The position numbers and the translations under genes were made by a program. This document shows, piece by piece, positions 8,626 through 16,588 of a stretch of 64,000 nt of DNA. Location: NCBI RefSeq assembly GCF_012985465.1, contig NZ_JAAQWN010000004.1, positions 434,001-498,000 on the forward strand. The letters run 5' to 3'. The notes below the pieces were generated by a model. It worked only from the letters and a program-made list of their open reading frames with translations, was not told the DNA's origin and did not search any database. How positions within the stretch are numbered: the stretch's first letter is position 1; the number at the start of each line of letters is the position of its first letter. This stretch comes from Pseudomonas sp. WS 5079. GTDB lineage: Bacteria; Pseudomonadota; Gammaproteobacteria; Pseudomonadales; Pseudomonadaceae.

Positions 8626-8862
8626 TCAGGCGGCGGGAGAAATGTCGAGGATCTGGATACTGTTCTGGTCCTTCAAGCTCTTGACCGTCGGTTCGGCGAT
8701 CCGGCCATCCAGGTCATTGAGGTCCAGCTTGGCGGGGATGGGCAGCAATTTGGCGCGAATCATCTGCGCCGCATCTTCGAGGCTGGGCTTTTGCGCACAG
8801 GCAAACAGCTCTACCGATTGCACGCCGTGATCGTCAACGAAGGTAACTTGCCAGTTTTGCAT
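8626..8862 (-). CDS. Conserved small protein, function unknown
   Basis: A 78-residue acidic protein (MQNWQVTFVD...) with no membrane segment or signal peptide and one cysteine. The start at 8862 follows GAGGAGGCACTG, a near-ideal ribosome site, so an alternative start eight codons upstream is less likely. I do not recognise a family. It stands alone between rraB and the START-domain gene, all on the minus strand. Its strong ribosome site and pseudomonad-like codon use support a real gene. Confidence 0.72.
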   Translation of the reverse strand: MQNWQVTFVDDHGVQSVELFACAQKPSLEDAAQMIRAKLLPIPAKLDLNDLDGRIAEPTVKSLKDQNSIQILDISPAA

Positions 8863-8965
8863 CAGTGCCTCCTCGATAAAGCCCATGGATGGGCTTACAC
8901 ATATCTGGACCTTGAGGGCACGGTGATCGTTCCACTCAAGGCAGGAGGCATATGATCGGTTGGGC

Positions 8966-9574
8966 TTACGGCTTCTCGGCCGCTGCCTTGAGGGCTTTCA
9001 AGGTGTTGAAAGGCGCTTCAACCACAAACTTGTTGGCCAACCAGGAAGGCACGCTGCCACCTGGCTCGGTGTGAACCTGGTAGGTCACTTCGGTCTGGTC
9101 GGCGCCTTTGGGCACCAATTTCCAGAAGCCTTCGACCTGGGCCACGCGCACATAGCCTTTCTCTTCCGGCAGATAGGTCGGCACTTCCAGCAGCTTGCGG
9201 GTCACGCTGCCATCGGCGGCCTGGGTGGTGGTGATTTCCAGGATCGAGTCACGATCGGTCACCGGGAACGGGGCCTTGAACTGGGTGTAGGTCCAGCTCT
9301 TGTCACCTTCCTTCTTGAGCAGCTTCTGCGACTTGCATTCGTGAATCCACTTACAGGCGCCGACGACGTCGTCCTGTAGGGCCTGGATCTTGGCCAATGG
9401 CGCCTTGATCACGGTAACGCCGCGATACGCCTTGTATTTGGAGCCGGCCACTTCACTCAAGGCAACCTTGATACCTTCCTCATCCTTGGCGACCTGCCAC
9501 TCTTCTGCCTGTGCAGTAGCTGCAAACAACACCGTAAAACCGCACAACACAGCCATTCGTTTCAGCGAACCCAT
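8966..9574 (-). CDS. Secreted START-domain protein
   Basis: A 202-residue protein with a cleavable signal peptide (about 1-23, ending AQA before EEWQVAKDEEG). The mature part is a START/Bet v1-like lipid-binding fold: YKAYRGVTVIKAPLAKIQAL, SWTYTQFKAPFPVTDRDSILE and GSVPSWLANKFVVEAPFNTL are typical of the family. It is expected in the periplasm, probably binding a hydrophobic ligand, which is not known. The start at 9574 is the first codon giving a proper signal peptide; the open frame upstream has no homology. It follows the YkgJ-type gene by 41 nt and may be cotranscribed with it. Confidence 0.83.
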   Translation of the reverse strand: MGSLKRMAVLCGFTVLFAATAQAEEWQVAKDEEGIKVALSEVAGSKYKAYRGVTVIKAPLAKIQALQDDVVGACKWIHECKSQKLLKKEGDKSWTYTQFKAPFPVTDRDSILEITTTQAADGSVTRKLLEVPTYLPEEKGYVRVAQVEGFWKLVPKGADQTEVTYQVHTEPGGSVPSWLANKFVVEAPFNTLKALKAAAEKP

Positions 9575-9615
9575 TGTTGTATTCCTTATTGTTGAAGTTC
9601 TGACATTAAAGCCCA

Positions 9616-9870
9616 CTAAGCCGCCGTCATCTGCTCCCACCAGCCGATCAACCTGATCGCTTCTTCCTGGCTACTACCACAGACCTCAAGATCCGCCGCA
9701 AAGGCACCGCACACCGCGGGCCGCTCAGGCTGGCCAAACAGTTGGCACAGCTGTTCGACCGACAGATGCAGGCAGCGTTCGCCCGCGGGTTTGCCATTGG
9801 GCATACCGGGCAGCGGCGAACTGATGGAAGGGGCGATACAGCAGGCGCCACAGCCTTCACGGCATTTCAT
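9616..9870 (-). CDS. YkgJ-family cysteine cluster protein
   Basis: An 84-residue protein with a zinc- or iron-chelating cysteine cluster: C3, C7, C10 and C11 in MKCREGCGACC, then further cysteines in ERCLHLSVEQLCQLFG, AVCGAF and EVCGSS. This is the YkgJ/CxxCxxCC arrangement. The role is unknown; metal binding is likely from the cysteines. It lies 41 nt upstream of the START-domain gene on the same strand, with no terminator between them. Confidence 0.83.
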   Translation of the reverse strand: MKCREGCGACCIAPSISSPLPGMPNGKPAGERCLHLSVEQLCQLFGQPERPAVCGAFAADLEVCGSSQEEAIRLIGWWEQMTAA

Positions 9871-9971
9871 GACCAGCAGGTCCTCGACGACAAAGTGTTG
9901 ATGGCCGGGCTAGAGTACGCCCTAAAACATCCGTTTTAAAATGGTCTAACAGAGGTTTTTCAAAGAAAACA

Positions 9972-10020
9972 AAAGTGACCGACCAGTCTGCGACAGAAGG
10001 TCAGTGGCTCAGGTCACTTT
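9972..10020 (-). terminator. Probable terminator after the exported KA-rich protein gene
   Basis: AAAGTGACC and GGTCACTTT are perfect 9-bp arms, with a nested GACC/GGTC pair inside the loop. Read on the minus strand the hairpin is followed by TGTTTTCTTTG, a T-rich tail. It lies 12 nt past the stop of the 10032-10502 gene. The large loop makes it less certain than the other terminators. Confidence 0.45.
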
Positions 10021-10031
10021 GGCGGGAAAGA

Positions 10032-10502
10032 TTAATTCTTGAATTCAAAATCCAGGGCTGCGCCTTCTACATCGCGCCGCTCCTCATTGCGCATTTGCAA
10101 CTGCATTTCGTTGCTCAGCAGGCGTCCGTTGATCTGGAATGCGCTGTTATCGACCGGTTTCTCGCCAAACATCGGCGGCAACAACGGCACGTTCTTGGGC
10201 TGCGGCATAGTGCCAAGGGGCTGCAGATGTCGGACCATTTCCTGGGGCAGGCTGAGGTCCAGTTTCGCCGGTGGTAGCTTGGTCTGGGCCACTTCACGGG
10301 CTGACTTGGACTTGCTGGCGATAGGTGCGCGCTTTTTTTCCTTGGCGGCTTTTTTCGCCTGGACTGTTTTTTTCGCCGGCGCCGGCGTTTGTTCGGCAGC
10401 TGCCAGCACAACTGGCGCAGTGGCAGGCGCTGCCACTACAGAAGTGGCGTTGCACAGGCTCGCCAGACAGATCAACAGCGCGGCAGGAAAAATAGAGGTC
10501 AT
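10032..10502 (-). CDS. Exported Lys/Ala-rich hypothetical protein
   Basis: A 156-residue protein with an N-terminal signal peptide (about 1-25, MTSIFPAALLICLASLCNA). A low-complexity segment rich in Ala, Pro and Lys follows (about 36-75). The C-terminal part is better ordered (LPPAKLDLSLPQEMVRHLQPL, PPMFGEKP, ENG-like end). The start at 10502 is chosen because it gives the signal peptide; the longer frame starts in unlikely coding sequence. Such Lys/Ala-rich proteins are sometimes mislabelled as initiation factor 2 because of low complexity; nothing here supports that. Function unknown. Confidence 0.7.
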   Translation of the reverse strand: MTSIFPAALLICLASLCNATSVVAAPATAPVVLAAAEQTPAPAKKTVQAKKAAKEKKRAPIASKSKSAREVAQTKLPPAKLDLSLPQEMVRHLQPLGTMPQPKNVPLLPPMFGEKPVDNSAFQINGRLLSNEMQLQMRNEERRDVEGAALDFEFKN

Positions 10503-10606
10503 ATCGCCAACAGCATTAACGGCAGAAGGCCATATGCTCGCTTGTTGAGCGCGGCATGACAAGCGCGGTGATTAGCCAGCTACCGTTCAGGCCCCGTTTT
10601 GGCGCT

Positions 10607-12046
10607 TCAAAAACCGCCCGCTGCCTCCTGGCACAACTGGTTGGCCAGCATCCCCAGGGTCATCAAGGCGCGCTCGGCTTCACGATTCCAGGGTGTGCCG
10701 CAATTGAGCCGAATACAGTGGTTGAACTGTTCCGTATTGCTGAAGATCAGCCCCGGCGCAATGCTGATGCCCTGTTGCAGGGCGCGCACGTGCAGCTCCT
10801 GGGTATTGACCCGACCCGGCAGGCTGACCCACAGGATAAAACCGCCGGTCGGCCGGCTCATCTGCGTGCCCTCCGGGAAATACTGCTGCACCGCCAATTG
10901 GAAGGCGCTGAGGTTCTTGCGGTACTCCTGGCGAATGTAACGCAGGTGCCGGTCGTAGCCGCCATTCTCCAGGTACGCCGCCACGCCCATCTGCGTCACG
11001 CTACACGCCGAGTGCGTGCTGAACATCTGCAGGCGCTGGAGCTCTTGCTGGTACTTGCCGGCAATCATCCAGCCGATACGCACGCCGGGGGACAGGGTCT
11101 TGGAGAAGCTGGAGCAGTAGATCACCCGGTCCAGGCGGTCATAGGCCTTGAGGGCTTTGGTGCGGCCCAGCTCGAACATCAATTCGCCGTAGATATCGTC
11201 TTCGACGATCTGGATATCGAAATCCGAGGCCAGGCGCAGCAACTGTTTCTGCCGTTCTTCCGGCATGGTGCCGCCCAGGGGATTGCTCAGGCGCGTGGTC
11301 AGCACCAGGGCCTTGATCGACCATTGGTTGGCCGCCAGTTGCAGGGCTTCCAGGCTCATGCCGGTGGCGGGGTCGCTGGGGATTTCGATGACCTTGAGGC
11401 CGAGCAGGTCCGCCAGTTGCAACAGGCCGTAATAGGTTGGGGACTCAGCGGCGATCAGGTCGCCGGGACGGGTCAGCACCCGCAGGGACATCTGCAATGC
11501 GTCAACACACCCGTGGGTGATCACCACCTCGGACGGGTCGACCACCACGCCGGCATCGCGCATGCGGATCGCGACCTGGCGTCGCAGCGGCTCAAAGCCT
11601 GGGCTGAACATATAGCTGAACGCCCGCGGGCTCTGGAAGCGCGTGACCTTGGCCAGTTGCTGGTGCAGTGCGCGCACCGGCAGGTAGTCGACACTGGGCA
11701 CGGCGGCGCCGAGCGGGAACACCCCTTCGCGCCGGGACTCGACCAATACCTGTTGAATGATACTGCTGCGGGTGACCAGCCCCGGGCGCTCGACCCGCGC
11801 GATATCCGGCGTCGGTGCGGTCAGGGCCGGGGTCTGGTGCACGTAATACCCGGACTGCGGGCGCGCGCGGATCAGCCCCTGGTCCTCGAGATTGGCGTAG
11901 GCCTGCAACACTGTGGCATGACTGACATTGAGCTGGGAGCTCATCTTGCGCACCGAAGGCACGCGCTCACCCGGCTGATAGACACCGCGCCGGATATCCT
12001 CAGCCAATTGCTGGGCGATACGTTGGTAAAGCAAGAGATTGGTCAT
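10607..12046 (-). CDS. MocR-type GntR regulator with aminotransferase domain
   Basis: A 479-residue fusion of an N-terminal GntR winged helix (about 1-70, with QPGERVPSVRKMSSQLNVSHATVLQAYANLEDQGLI-like residues) and a fold-type I aminotransferase domain (about 110-479). The PLP lysine is K316 in CSSFSKTLSPGVR, and SDFDIQIVEDDIYGEL gives the cofactor-binding Asp. MocR proteins sense PLP or amino compounds and usually regulate a neighbouring gene, but no obvious target lies next to it: both neighbours are on the same strand and unrelated. Enzymatic activity, if any, is unknown. Confidence 0.9.
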   Translation of the reverse strand: MTNLLLYQRIAQQLAEDIRRGVYQPGERVPSVRKMSSQLNVSHATVLQAYANLEDQGLIRARPQSGYYVHQTPALTAPTPDIARVERPGLVTRSSIIQQVLVESRREGVFPLGAAVPSVDYLPVRALHQQLAKVTRFQSPRAFSYMFSPGFEPLRRQVAIRMRDAGVVVDPSEVVITHGCVDALQMSLRVLTRPGDLIAAESPTYYGLLQLADLLGLKVIEIPSDPATGMSLEALQLAANQWSIKALVLTTRLSNPLGGTMPEERQKQLLRLASDFDIQIVEDDIYGELMFELGRTKALKAYDRLDRVIYCSSFSKTLSPGVRIGWMIAGKYQQELQRLQMFSTHSACSVTQMGVAAYLENGGYDRHLRYIRQEYRKNLSAFQLAVQQYFPEGTQMSRPTGGFILWVSLPGRVNTQELHVRALQQGISIAPGLIFSNTEQFNHCIRLNCGTPWNREAERALMTLGMLANQLCQEAAGGF

Positions 12047-12196
12047 GACGCAGCACTCGATTTCACGGGTATTTTATTTTTGTGTGAAACATACCGGCAC
12101 AGTTTAGAAGTGTACGGGGACAGTTGCCACAATAGTCGAGGATGGGCGCCAGTGATAGAAAAAACTGTATGGGTCGAGAACGCAATTGCAGGCATG

Positions 12197-12220
12197 AAAA
12201 ACCCGATCGAGGATCGGGTT
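12197..12220 (-). terminator. Terminator of the OmpA/DUF4398 operon
   Basis: AACCCGATC-GAG-GATCGGGTT has perfect 9-bp arms. On the minus strand it is followed by TTT, so the stem runs into a T-run (GGGTTTTTC). It lies about 70 nt past the OmpA-family stop. Confidence 0.75.
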
Positions 12221-12250
12221 ACGGGGCGAAACACACGGCATATTCCCTGG

Positions 12251-12272
12251 GGGAGCTGGCTTGCCAGCTCCC
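12251..12272. repeat. REP-like palindromic hairpin
   Basis: GGGAGCTGGC-TT-GCCAGCTCCC forms perfect 10-bp arms with a 2-nt loop and is followed by CACAAG. The left arm is the GGGAGCTGGCTTGCC core seen in the REP at 44354-44381, but here it folds on itself. Confidence 0.6.
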
Positions 12273-12286
12273 ACAAGAACTGAGAT

Positions 12287-13090
12287 TCAGCGCGCAGCGC
12301 CGAGCTGGCCCTTGTCGTCGGAAAAGACGATTTCCACACGCCGGTTCTGCGCACGCCCCCGTTCGGAAGCATTCACTTCCACCGGATACTGATCGCCATA
12401 ACCTTCTACCTGGATGCGTTTGTCATCAATGCCCAGGTCAACCAGTACATCCGCCACGGCCTGCGCCCGGTCGCGGGACAGTTTGAGGTTTTCCTGCTCG
12501 CCGCCGGTACTGTCGGTGTAGCCCTCGATCCGCACTACCCGCTTGGGGTTCAGTTGCAGGAATTGCACGATCTTCAACACTGTACGGTTAGCCGAGTTTT
12601 TCAGTTCTGCCTGGCCGGTGTCGAACAGCACGTCGCCCAGGGTCATCACCAGGCCGCGATCGGTCTGGGTGGTGGTCAGGCTGGCAATTTGCTCTTCGAG
12701 CCACTTGCCCTGTTGCTGCACGCTCAACAACTTGGCCTCGCGCAGTGCCAGTTGCAGGCGTTGGCGCTCCAGTTCGAGCTTGGCCGCACGTTCTTCGTTG
12801 AGTACCAACTGGGTATGCTCGCGGGCAATCGCGCTGTAGCGCTGGCTCAAGTAGGCGTAATGCACCACGTCGCCACCGCTGCCCCAGTAGCTGGACAGGC
12901 GATCGGCGCGGGCCAGGGATTCACCGGCGCGGATCACGTCCTTGGGCGCGATGCGCAGCACGTTGGAGTCTTCCTTGACCTTCTGGAAGTCGCTGCCAGC
13001 CTGCTGCAACGCGATATCGCTATTGGGGTGGCTGGCACAGCCGGCGAGCACCACGCTGCTCAACAGCAGCCCACATGTCAGACGGATCAT
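12287..13090 (-). CDS. OmpA-family lipoprotein with DUF4398 region
   Basis: A 267-residue lipoprotein: signal peptide with lipobox LAGC (Cys18), a helical DUF4398-like middle with a likely coiled coil (about 80-135, rich in E, L, R and Q), and a C-terminal OmpA peptidoglycan-binding domain (about 150-258, with RIEGYTDSTGGEQENLKLS and RVQVEGYGD-like motifs). It should tether the outer membrane to peptidoglycan. The ATG overlaps the stop of the upstream DUF4398 lipoprotein as ATGA, so the two are coupled. A solute-binding protein gene lies just upstream in the same operon. Confidence 0.88.
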   Translation of the reverse strand: MIRLTCGLLLSSVVLAGCASHPNSDIALQQAGSDFQKVKEDSNVLRIAPKDVIRAGESLARADRLSSYWGSGGDVVHYAYLSQRYSAIAREHTQLVLNEERAAKLELERQRLQLALREAKLLSVQQQGKWLEEQIASLTTTQTDRGLVMTLGDVLFDTGQAELKNSANRTVLKIVQFLQLNPKRVVRIEGYTDSTGGEQENLKLSRDRAQAVADVLVDLGIDDKRIQVEGYGDQYPVEVNASERGRAQNRRVEIVFSDDKGQLGAAR

Positions 13091-13443
13091 TGGGCATCTC
13101 CCAGCTGTTTGCGCAGGCGGGTGATACGGGTCTCGAGGACATTCAACTGTTCCTGACTCTTTTGCGTCAGCACCCGCGCCTCCGCCAGGCGGGCATCCAG
13201 TTCGGCCTGTTCAGCCTGCATGCGGGCATCCTTGTAGGATTGGTCAGCCATGTCGGCCTTGGCCTGGGCCAGCTTCGTCTCGGCGAGCTTCAACTCGAGC
13301 ACGTCGTCAGCCACGGCCCCCACGGCGGCGGCTTGCTCCAAGGCTTGCTGGGTCAGGCGCATTTGCTCATTCGGCGCAGGATCTGCGGCACAGCCCGCCA
13401 GCGTTACTACGGCGAGGGCGGCGAAAAGAGGTCGAATAGTCAC
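13087..13443 (-). CDS. DUF4398 lipoprotein
   Basis: A 118-residue lipoprotein with the lipobox LAGC (Cys18). The mature part is almost all helix with repeated Ala/Glu/Lys heptads (ELKLAETKLAQAKADMADQ), typical of DUF4398 and compatible with a coiled coil. The start is GTG at 13443. It overlaps the OmpA-family gene (ATGA) and lies 9 nt after the solute-binding protein gene, so all three are probably one transcript. The function of DUF4398 is unknown; an envelope structural role with the OmpA protein is inference. Confidence 0.82.
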   Translation of the reverse strand: MTIRPLFAALAVVTLAGCAADPAPNEQMRLTQQALEQAAAVGAVADDVLELKLAETKLAQAKADMADQSYKDARMQAEQAELDARLAEARVLTQKSQEQLNVLETRITRLRKQLGDAQ

Positions 13444-13452
13444 TAAAAATCC

Positions 13453-14268
13453 CTACTTTGTTGGGGTACCGACGGGTTGCTGCAACTGCGTCTTCCAGCG
13501 TTCGATATTGCGCTGCAACGCGGCTTCCGTCAGACCGGACGCGGCCAATTCTGTCATCTTTTTGGCGAGCTGTCCGCGCAACCACGGATCATTGCAGGCC
13601 GAGTTGTGGGAAATCGCCAGGAACAGCCCCGGCTGGTCAATCGGCAGTTCCCGGGCCAGCAGGTCTTTGCTCATGCCCAGGGTCTGGGCCATGGCCATGC
13701 CGGAGTAACGTCCGGCCAGCACGTAGTCCACTTCGCCCAGCAGCAGTTTCTGCAAGGCCGGGGTCACGGTTGGCAGGCGTTCCAGGGTCAGGTGTTCGCT
13801 GGCAAAGGCTTCAAATTCAGGGGACAGGCGCGCCCGCTCCGAGACTGCGCCCTTGTGGCCATGCAGGTCGGCCGCGCTGGTATAGACCAGAGGCGAGTCA
13901 ACGCGGGTCCACACCCGATAATCGGCCTGCATCAGCGCCGGGTGGATGTAGTCCAGGGTCTCCAGTTCGCTGACATTCAACGGCGCATCGACCAACATGT
14001 CCATGCGCCCGCTGCGCACTTCCTCCAGGGCCAGGGAACGCTTGCCGCCGTACAGCAGGTCGATTTTCAGTCCCAGGTCCTTGGCCACTTGCTGCAACAC
14101 ATCGGCGTTGGCGCCGATCAGGTGGGTGGGGGCTTGCGGGTCGCGCCACAGATAGGGCGGCGCATCCGGGCTGCCGGTCACGACCAGGCGCTCGCATTTG
14201 CCGGCCGCGATAGACACGGTCGGCAGCAGTGACAGGCCCAGCAGTACAGTCCAGCGGCGCAGTTCCAT
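13453..14268 (-). CDS. Periplasmic solute-binding protein, family 3-like
   Basis: A 271-residue protein with a signal peptide (about 1-21) and a bacterial extracellular solute-binding fold: LVVTGSPDAPPYLWRDPQ at the start of the mature chain, GANADVLQQVAKDLGLKIDLLYGG, and VDYVLAGRYSGMAMAQTLG near the second lobe. No transport permease or ATPase is nearby, so it is either an orphan binding protein or a signalling or sensing component. It heads an apparent operon with two envelope lipoproteins, DUF4398 and OmpA-family. Ligand unknown. Confidence 0.82.
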   Translation of the reverse strand: MELRRWTVLLGLSLLPTVSIAAGKCERLVVTGSPDAPPYLWRDPQAPTHLIGANADVLQQVAKDLGLKIDLLYGGKRSLALEEVRSGRMDMLVDAPLNVSELETLDYIHPALMQADYRVWTRVDSPLVYTSAADLHGHKGAVSERARLSPEFEAFASEHLTLERLPTVTPALQKLLLGEVDYVLAGRYSGMAMAQTLGMSKDLLARELPIDQPGLFLAISHNSACNDPWLRGQLAKKMTELAASGLTEAALQRNIERWKTQLQQPVGTPTK

Positions 14269-14299
14269 GGCGTGGTTTCCCGATCAAATAGTTGCGTGC

Positions 14300-14330
14300 A
14301 AAAAAAAGCCCGGTCATAAGACCGGGCTCT
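14300..14330 (-). terminator. Terminator of etfBA
   Basis: AGCCCGGTC-ATAA-GACCGGGCT forms perfect 9-bp arms; on the minus strand it is followed by a run of T residues (14306-14300). It lies 20 nt past the etfA stop. Confidence 0.88.
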
Positions 14331-14350
14331 TTATAAGTGAAGCGGCTGGT

Positions 14351-15280
14351 TTAGACCAGCTTCTCCAACTCAGGTACGGCTTCGAACAAGTCCGCCACCA
14401 GGCCGTAATCAGCCACCTGGAAGATCGGTGCTTCTTCGTCCTTGTTGATCGCAACGATCACTTTGGAGTCTTTCATACCGGCCAAGTGCTGGATCGCGCC
14501 GGAGATACCGACCGCGATGTACAGCTGTGGTGCAACAATTTTTCCGGTCTGGCCGACCTGCATGTCGTTGGGTACAAAACCTGCGTCGACGGCCGCGCGG
14601 GAGGCGCCGACCGCAGCGCCCAGCTTGTCGGCCAGGGCGTACAGGTGCTTGAAGTTGTCACCGTTCTGCATGCCACGCCCGCCGGAAACGACGATCTTGG
14701 CAGCGGTCAGCTCAGGACGATCCGACTTGGCCAGCTCTTCGCCAACAAAGCTGGAAGTGCCAGCGTTGTGGACAGCAGCCACCGCTTCAACGGCAGCCGA
14801 ACCACCTTCAGCTGCAACCGGGTCGAAACCGGTGGCGCGCACGGTGATCACTTTGATGGCGGCGGTCGATTGCACGGTGGCAATGGCGTTACCGGCGTAG
14901 ATCGGGCGCTTGAAGGTGTCGGCGCTTTCGACCGAAACGATCTCGGAGATCTGGTCAACGTCCAACTGCGCAGCAACGCGCGGCAGGATGTTTTTGCCGT
15001 TGGAGGTGGCGGCAGCCAGGATGTGGCTGTAGCCAGCGCCCAGTTCTGCAACCAGTGGCGCAACGTTTTCAGGCAACTGATGCGCGTAGGCAGCGTTGTC
15101 GGCGGCCAGTACTTTGCTCACGCCCGCGATTTTCGCGGCGGCTTCAGCCACGGCACCCACGTTCTGGCCAGCGACCAGGACGTGGATATCACCACCGATT
15201 TTCGCAGCAGCGGCAACGGTGTTCAGGGTGGCCGGGGCCAGCACCTTGTTATCGTGTTCGGCGATTACGAGGATAGTCAT
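14351..15280 (-). CDS. etfA: Electron transfer flavoprotein, alpha subunit
   Basis: A 309-residue FAD-carrying subunit of ETF, which takes electrons from acyl-CoA and other dehydrogenases and hands them to ETF-ubiquinone oxidoreductase. The C-terminal FAD domain is visible (about 180-305) with [37 protein letters not shown] and the ETF signature [20 protein letters not shown]. Length and motifs match the family. It follows etfB by 2 nt and ends at a strong terminator. The partner oxidoreductase gene etfQO lies divergently upstream of etfB, so the whole electron chain is encoded in one divergon. Confidence 0.97.
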   Translation of the reverse strand: MTILVIAEHDNKVLAPATLNTVAAAAKIGGDIHVLVAGQNVGAVAEAAAKIAGVSKVLAADNAAYAHQLPENVAPLVAELGAGYSHILAAATSNGKNILPRVAAQLDVDQISEIVSVESADTFKRPIYAGNAIATVQSTAAIKVITVRATGFDPVAAEGGSAAVEAVAAVHNAGTSSFVGEELAKSDRPELTAAKIVVSGGRGMQNGDNFKHLYALADKLGAAVGASRAAVDAGFVPNDMQVGQTGKIVAPQLYIAVGISGAIQHLAGMKDSKVIVAINKDEEAPIFQVADYGLVADLFEAVPELEKLV

Positions 15281-15282
15281 GA

Positions 15283-16032
15283 TCAGATCACCTTCGCTTC
15301 GTTTTTCAGTTTCTCGACCAGTTCAGCCACCGACTTGACCTTGATACCCGCGCTGCGTGCAGCTGGCGCTTCGACTTTGACGGTCTTGTTGGTGGAGGCG
15401 GTGGAAACGCCCAAAGCATCCGGAGTCAGCACTTCAAGCGGCTTCTTCTTGGCTTTCATGATGTTTGGCAGGGACGCATAACGCGGCTCGTTCAAACGCA
15501 GGTCGGTGGTGACGATGGCCGGCAGTTTCAGCGAAACGGTCTGCGCGCCGCCATCGATTTCACGGGTCACGGCAACGCTGTCGCCAGACACTTCGACTTT
15601 CGAGGCGAAGGTGCCCTGGCCGTAACCGGTCAGTGCAGCCAGCATCTGGCCAGTCTGGTTGTTGTCGCTGTCGATGGCTTGTTTGCCGAGGATTACCAGC
15701 TGCGGCTGTTCCTTGTCGACAACGGCCTTGAGCAGCTTGGCAACGGCCAGCGAAGTCAGGTCTTCAGCGGATTCGACGAGAACGGCGCGATCGGCACCCA
15801 GCGCCAGGGCGGTACGCAGCTGCTCTTGAGCAGTGGTCGGACCGATGGAAACGACGACGATTTCAGTCGCAACACCTTTTTCTTTCAGGCGTACGGCTTC
15901 TTCCACGGCGATTTCGCAGAAGGGGTTCATCGACATTTTGACGTTAGCCAGATCGACGCCGGAATTGTCCGCCTTGACGCGAACTTTCACGTTGTAATCG
16001 ACAACGCGTTTGACAGCTACAAGAACCTTCAT
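15283..16032 (-). CDS. etfB: Electron transfer flavoprotein, beta subunit
   Basis: A 249-residue beta subunit, which binds AMP and completes the ETF heterodimer. Family stretches include [19 protein letters not shown] at the N-terminus, [21 protein letters not shown] (about 33-53), [29 protein letters not shown], and [22 protein letters not shown]. It is the first gene of etfBA. The 556-nt gap to etfQO carries the regulatory sites for at least the divergent gene. Confidence 0.97.
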   Translation of the reverse strand: MKVLVAVKRVVDYNVKVRVKADNSGVDLANVKMSMNPFCEIAVEEAVRLKEKGVATEIVVVSIGPTTAQEQLRTALALGADRAVLVESAEDLTSLAVAKLLKAVVDKEQPQLVILGKQAIDSDNNQTGQMLAALTGYGQGTFASKVEVSGDSVAVTREIDGGAQTVSLKLPAIVTTDLRLNEPRYASLPNIMKAKKKPLEVLTPDALGVSTASTNKTVKVEAPAARSAGIKVKSVAELVEKLKNEAKVI

Positions 16033-16324
16033 GGATTCCTCGTTACTCTCCGGTGAAAAGGAAGCCGCCCGGATAAACCTGGCGGTAGATGCTCAACGGC
16101 GCACAAGGGCACCTCTAAAAACGCAGGCCGTCATGACAGGTGACGTTGCACGTACTCAATAATAAAGACCGTTCGTCAGCGGTGACTGACAAGTCATTCA
16201 TCGTCGCAACGTGTAAACTGCGCGCCAGCATTACGTGCGCGTCAACCTGTAAGAGCATTGCCTTGTCTTTGGACGTGGCCTTGAAACCGGCAGTCCGCCT
16301 ACGAGAAGCGCAAAACCGACCGTA
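16033..16324. other. Gene-free etfB upstream region
   Basis: No convincing reading frame. The promoter of etfB must lie here, but no good -35/-10 pair could be settled on. The region between 16130 and 16200 is AT-richer than its surroundings. The opposite half of the gap carries the inverted repeat, PsrA-type box and etfQO promoter listed separately. Confidence 0.6.
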
Positions 16325-16354
16325 TATTGACCGGAACACCTTTTCCGGTCAATA
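16325..16354. promoter_or_regulatory. Perfect 12-bp inverted repeat, candidate operator
   Basis: TATTGACCGGAA (16325-16336), a 6-nt spacer CACCTT, and TTCCGGTCAATA (16343-16354) form exact inverted arms. It lies in the etfB-etfQO divergent gap, about 100 nt upstream of the etfQO promoter. No T-run follows on either side, so it is not a terminator. The size and symmetry fit a dimeric regulator site; which protein binds is unknown. Confidence 0.6.
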
Positions 16355-16412
16355 CAGCAAAATGGTCAGATATAAGCCGCGTTGCTTTGATTTACCTAGC
16401 TCGCGGGCAATT

Positions 16413-16426
16413 CAAACAAACGTTTG
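16413..16426. promoter_or_regulatory. PsrA-type operator
   Basis: CAAAC-AAAC-GTTTG matches the (C/G)AAAC-N2-4-GTTT(G/C) consensus reported for PsrA, the fatty-acid-responsive TetR regulator of pseudomonads that represses beta-oxidation and etf genes. It ends 2 nt before the -35 of the etfQO promoter, a position suited to repression. Confidence 0.65.
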
Positions 16427-16428
16427 TA

Positions 16429-16457
16429 TTGGACGCTGAGAGTGGTGTAGATATAAT
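16429..16457 (+). promoter_or_regulatory. Sigma-70-type promoter of etfQO
   Basis: TTGGAC (16429-16434), a 17-nt spacer and TATAAT (16452-16457). The start point would be near 16464, giving a leader of about 125 nt. It abuts the PsrA-type box. Confidence 0.75.
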
Positions 16458-16588
16458 GCGCCACCTAGAGAGAAAGGTGGGTCGTCCCCTGCCCCTTTGT
16501 AAGAAATTGGCGCAGAAGACGACAGATAAAACACCGAACCTCCACCCATTAGAAAAAAAACTGTTGAGCCTTGAGTAGGAGATAGCCT

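Noticed and set aside
10556..12283. A 575-codon open frame on the plus strand over the MocR regulator
   Set aside because: Antisense to a gene with a PLP lysine and GntR domain; no ribosome site and no motifs.
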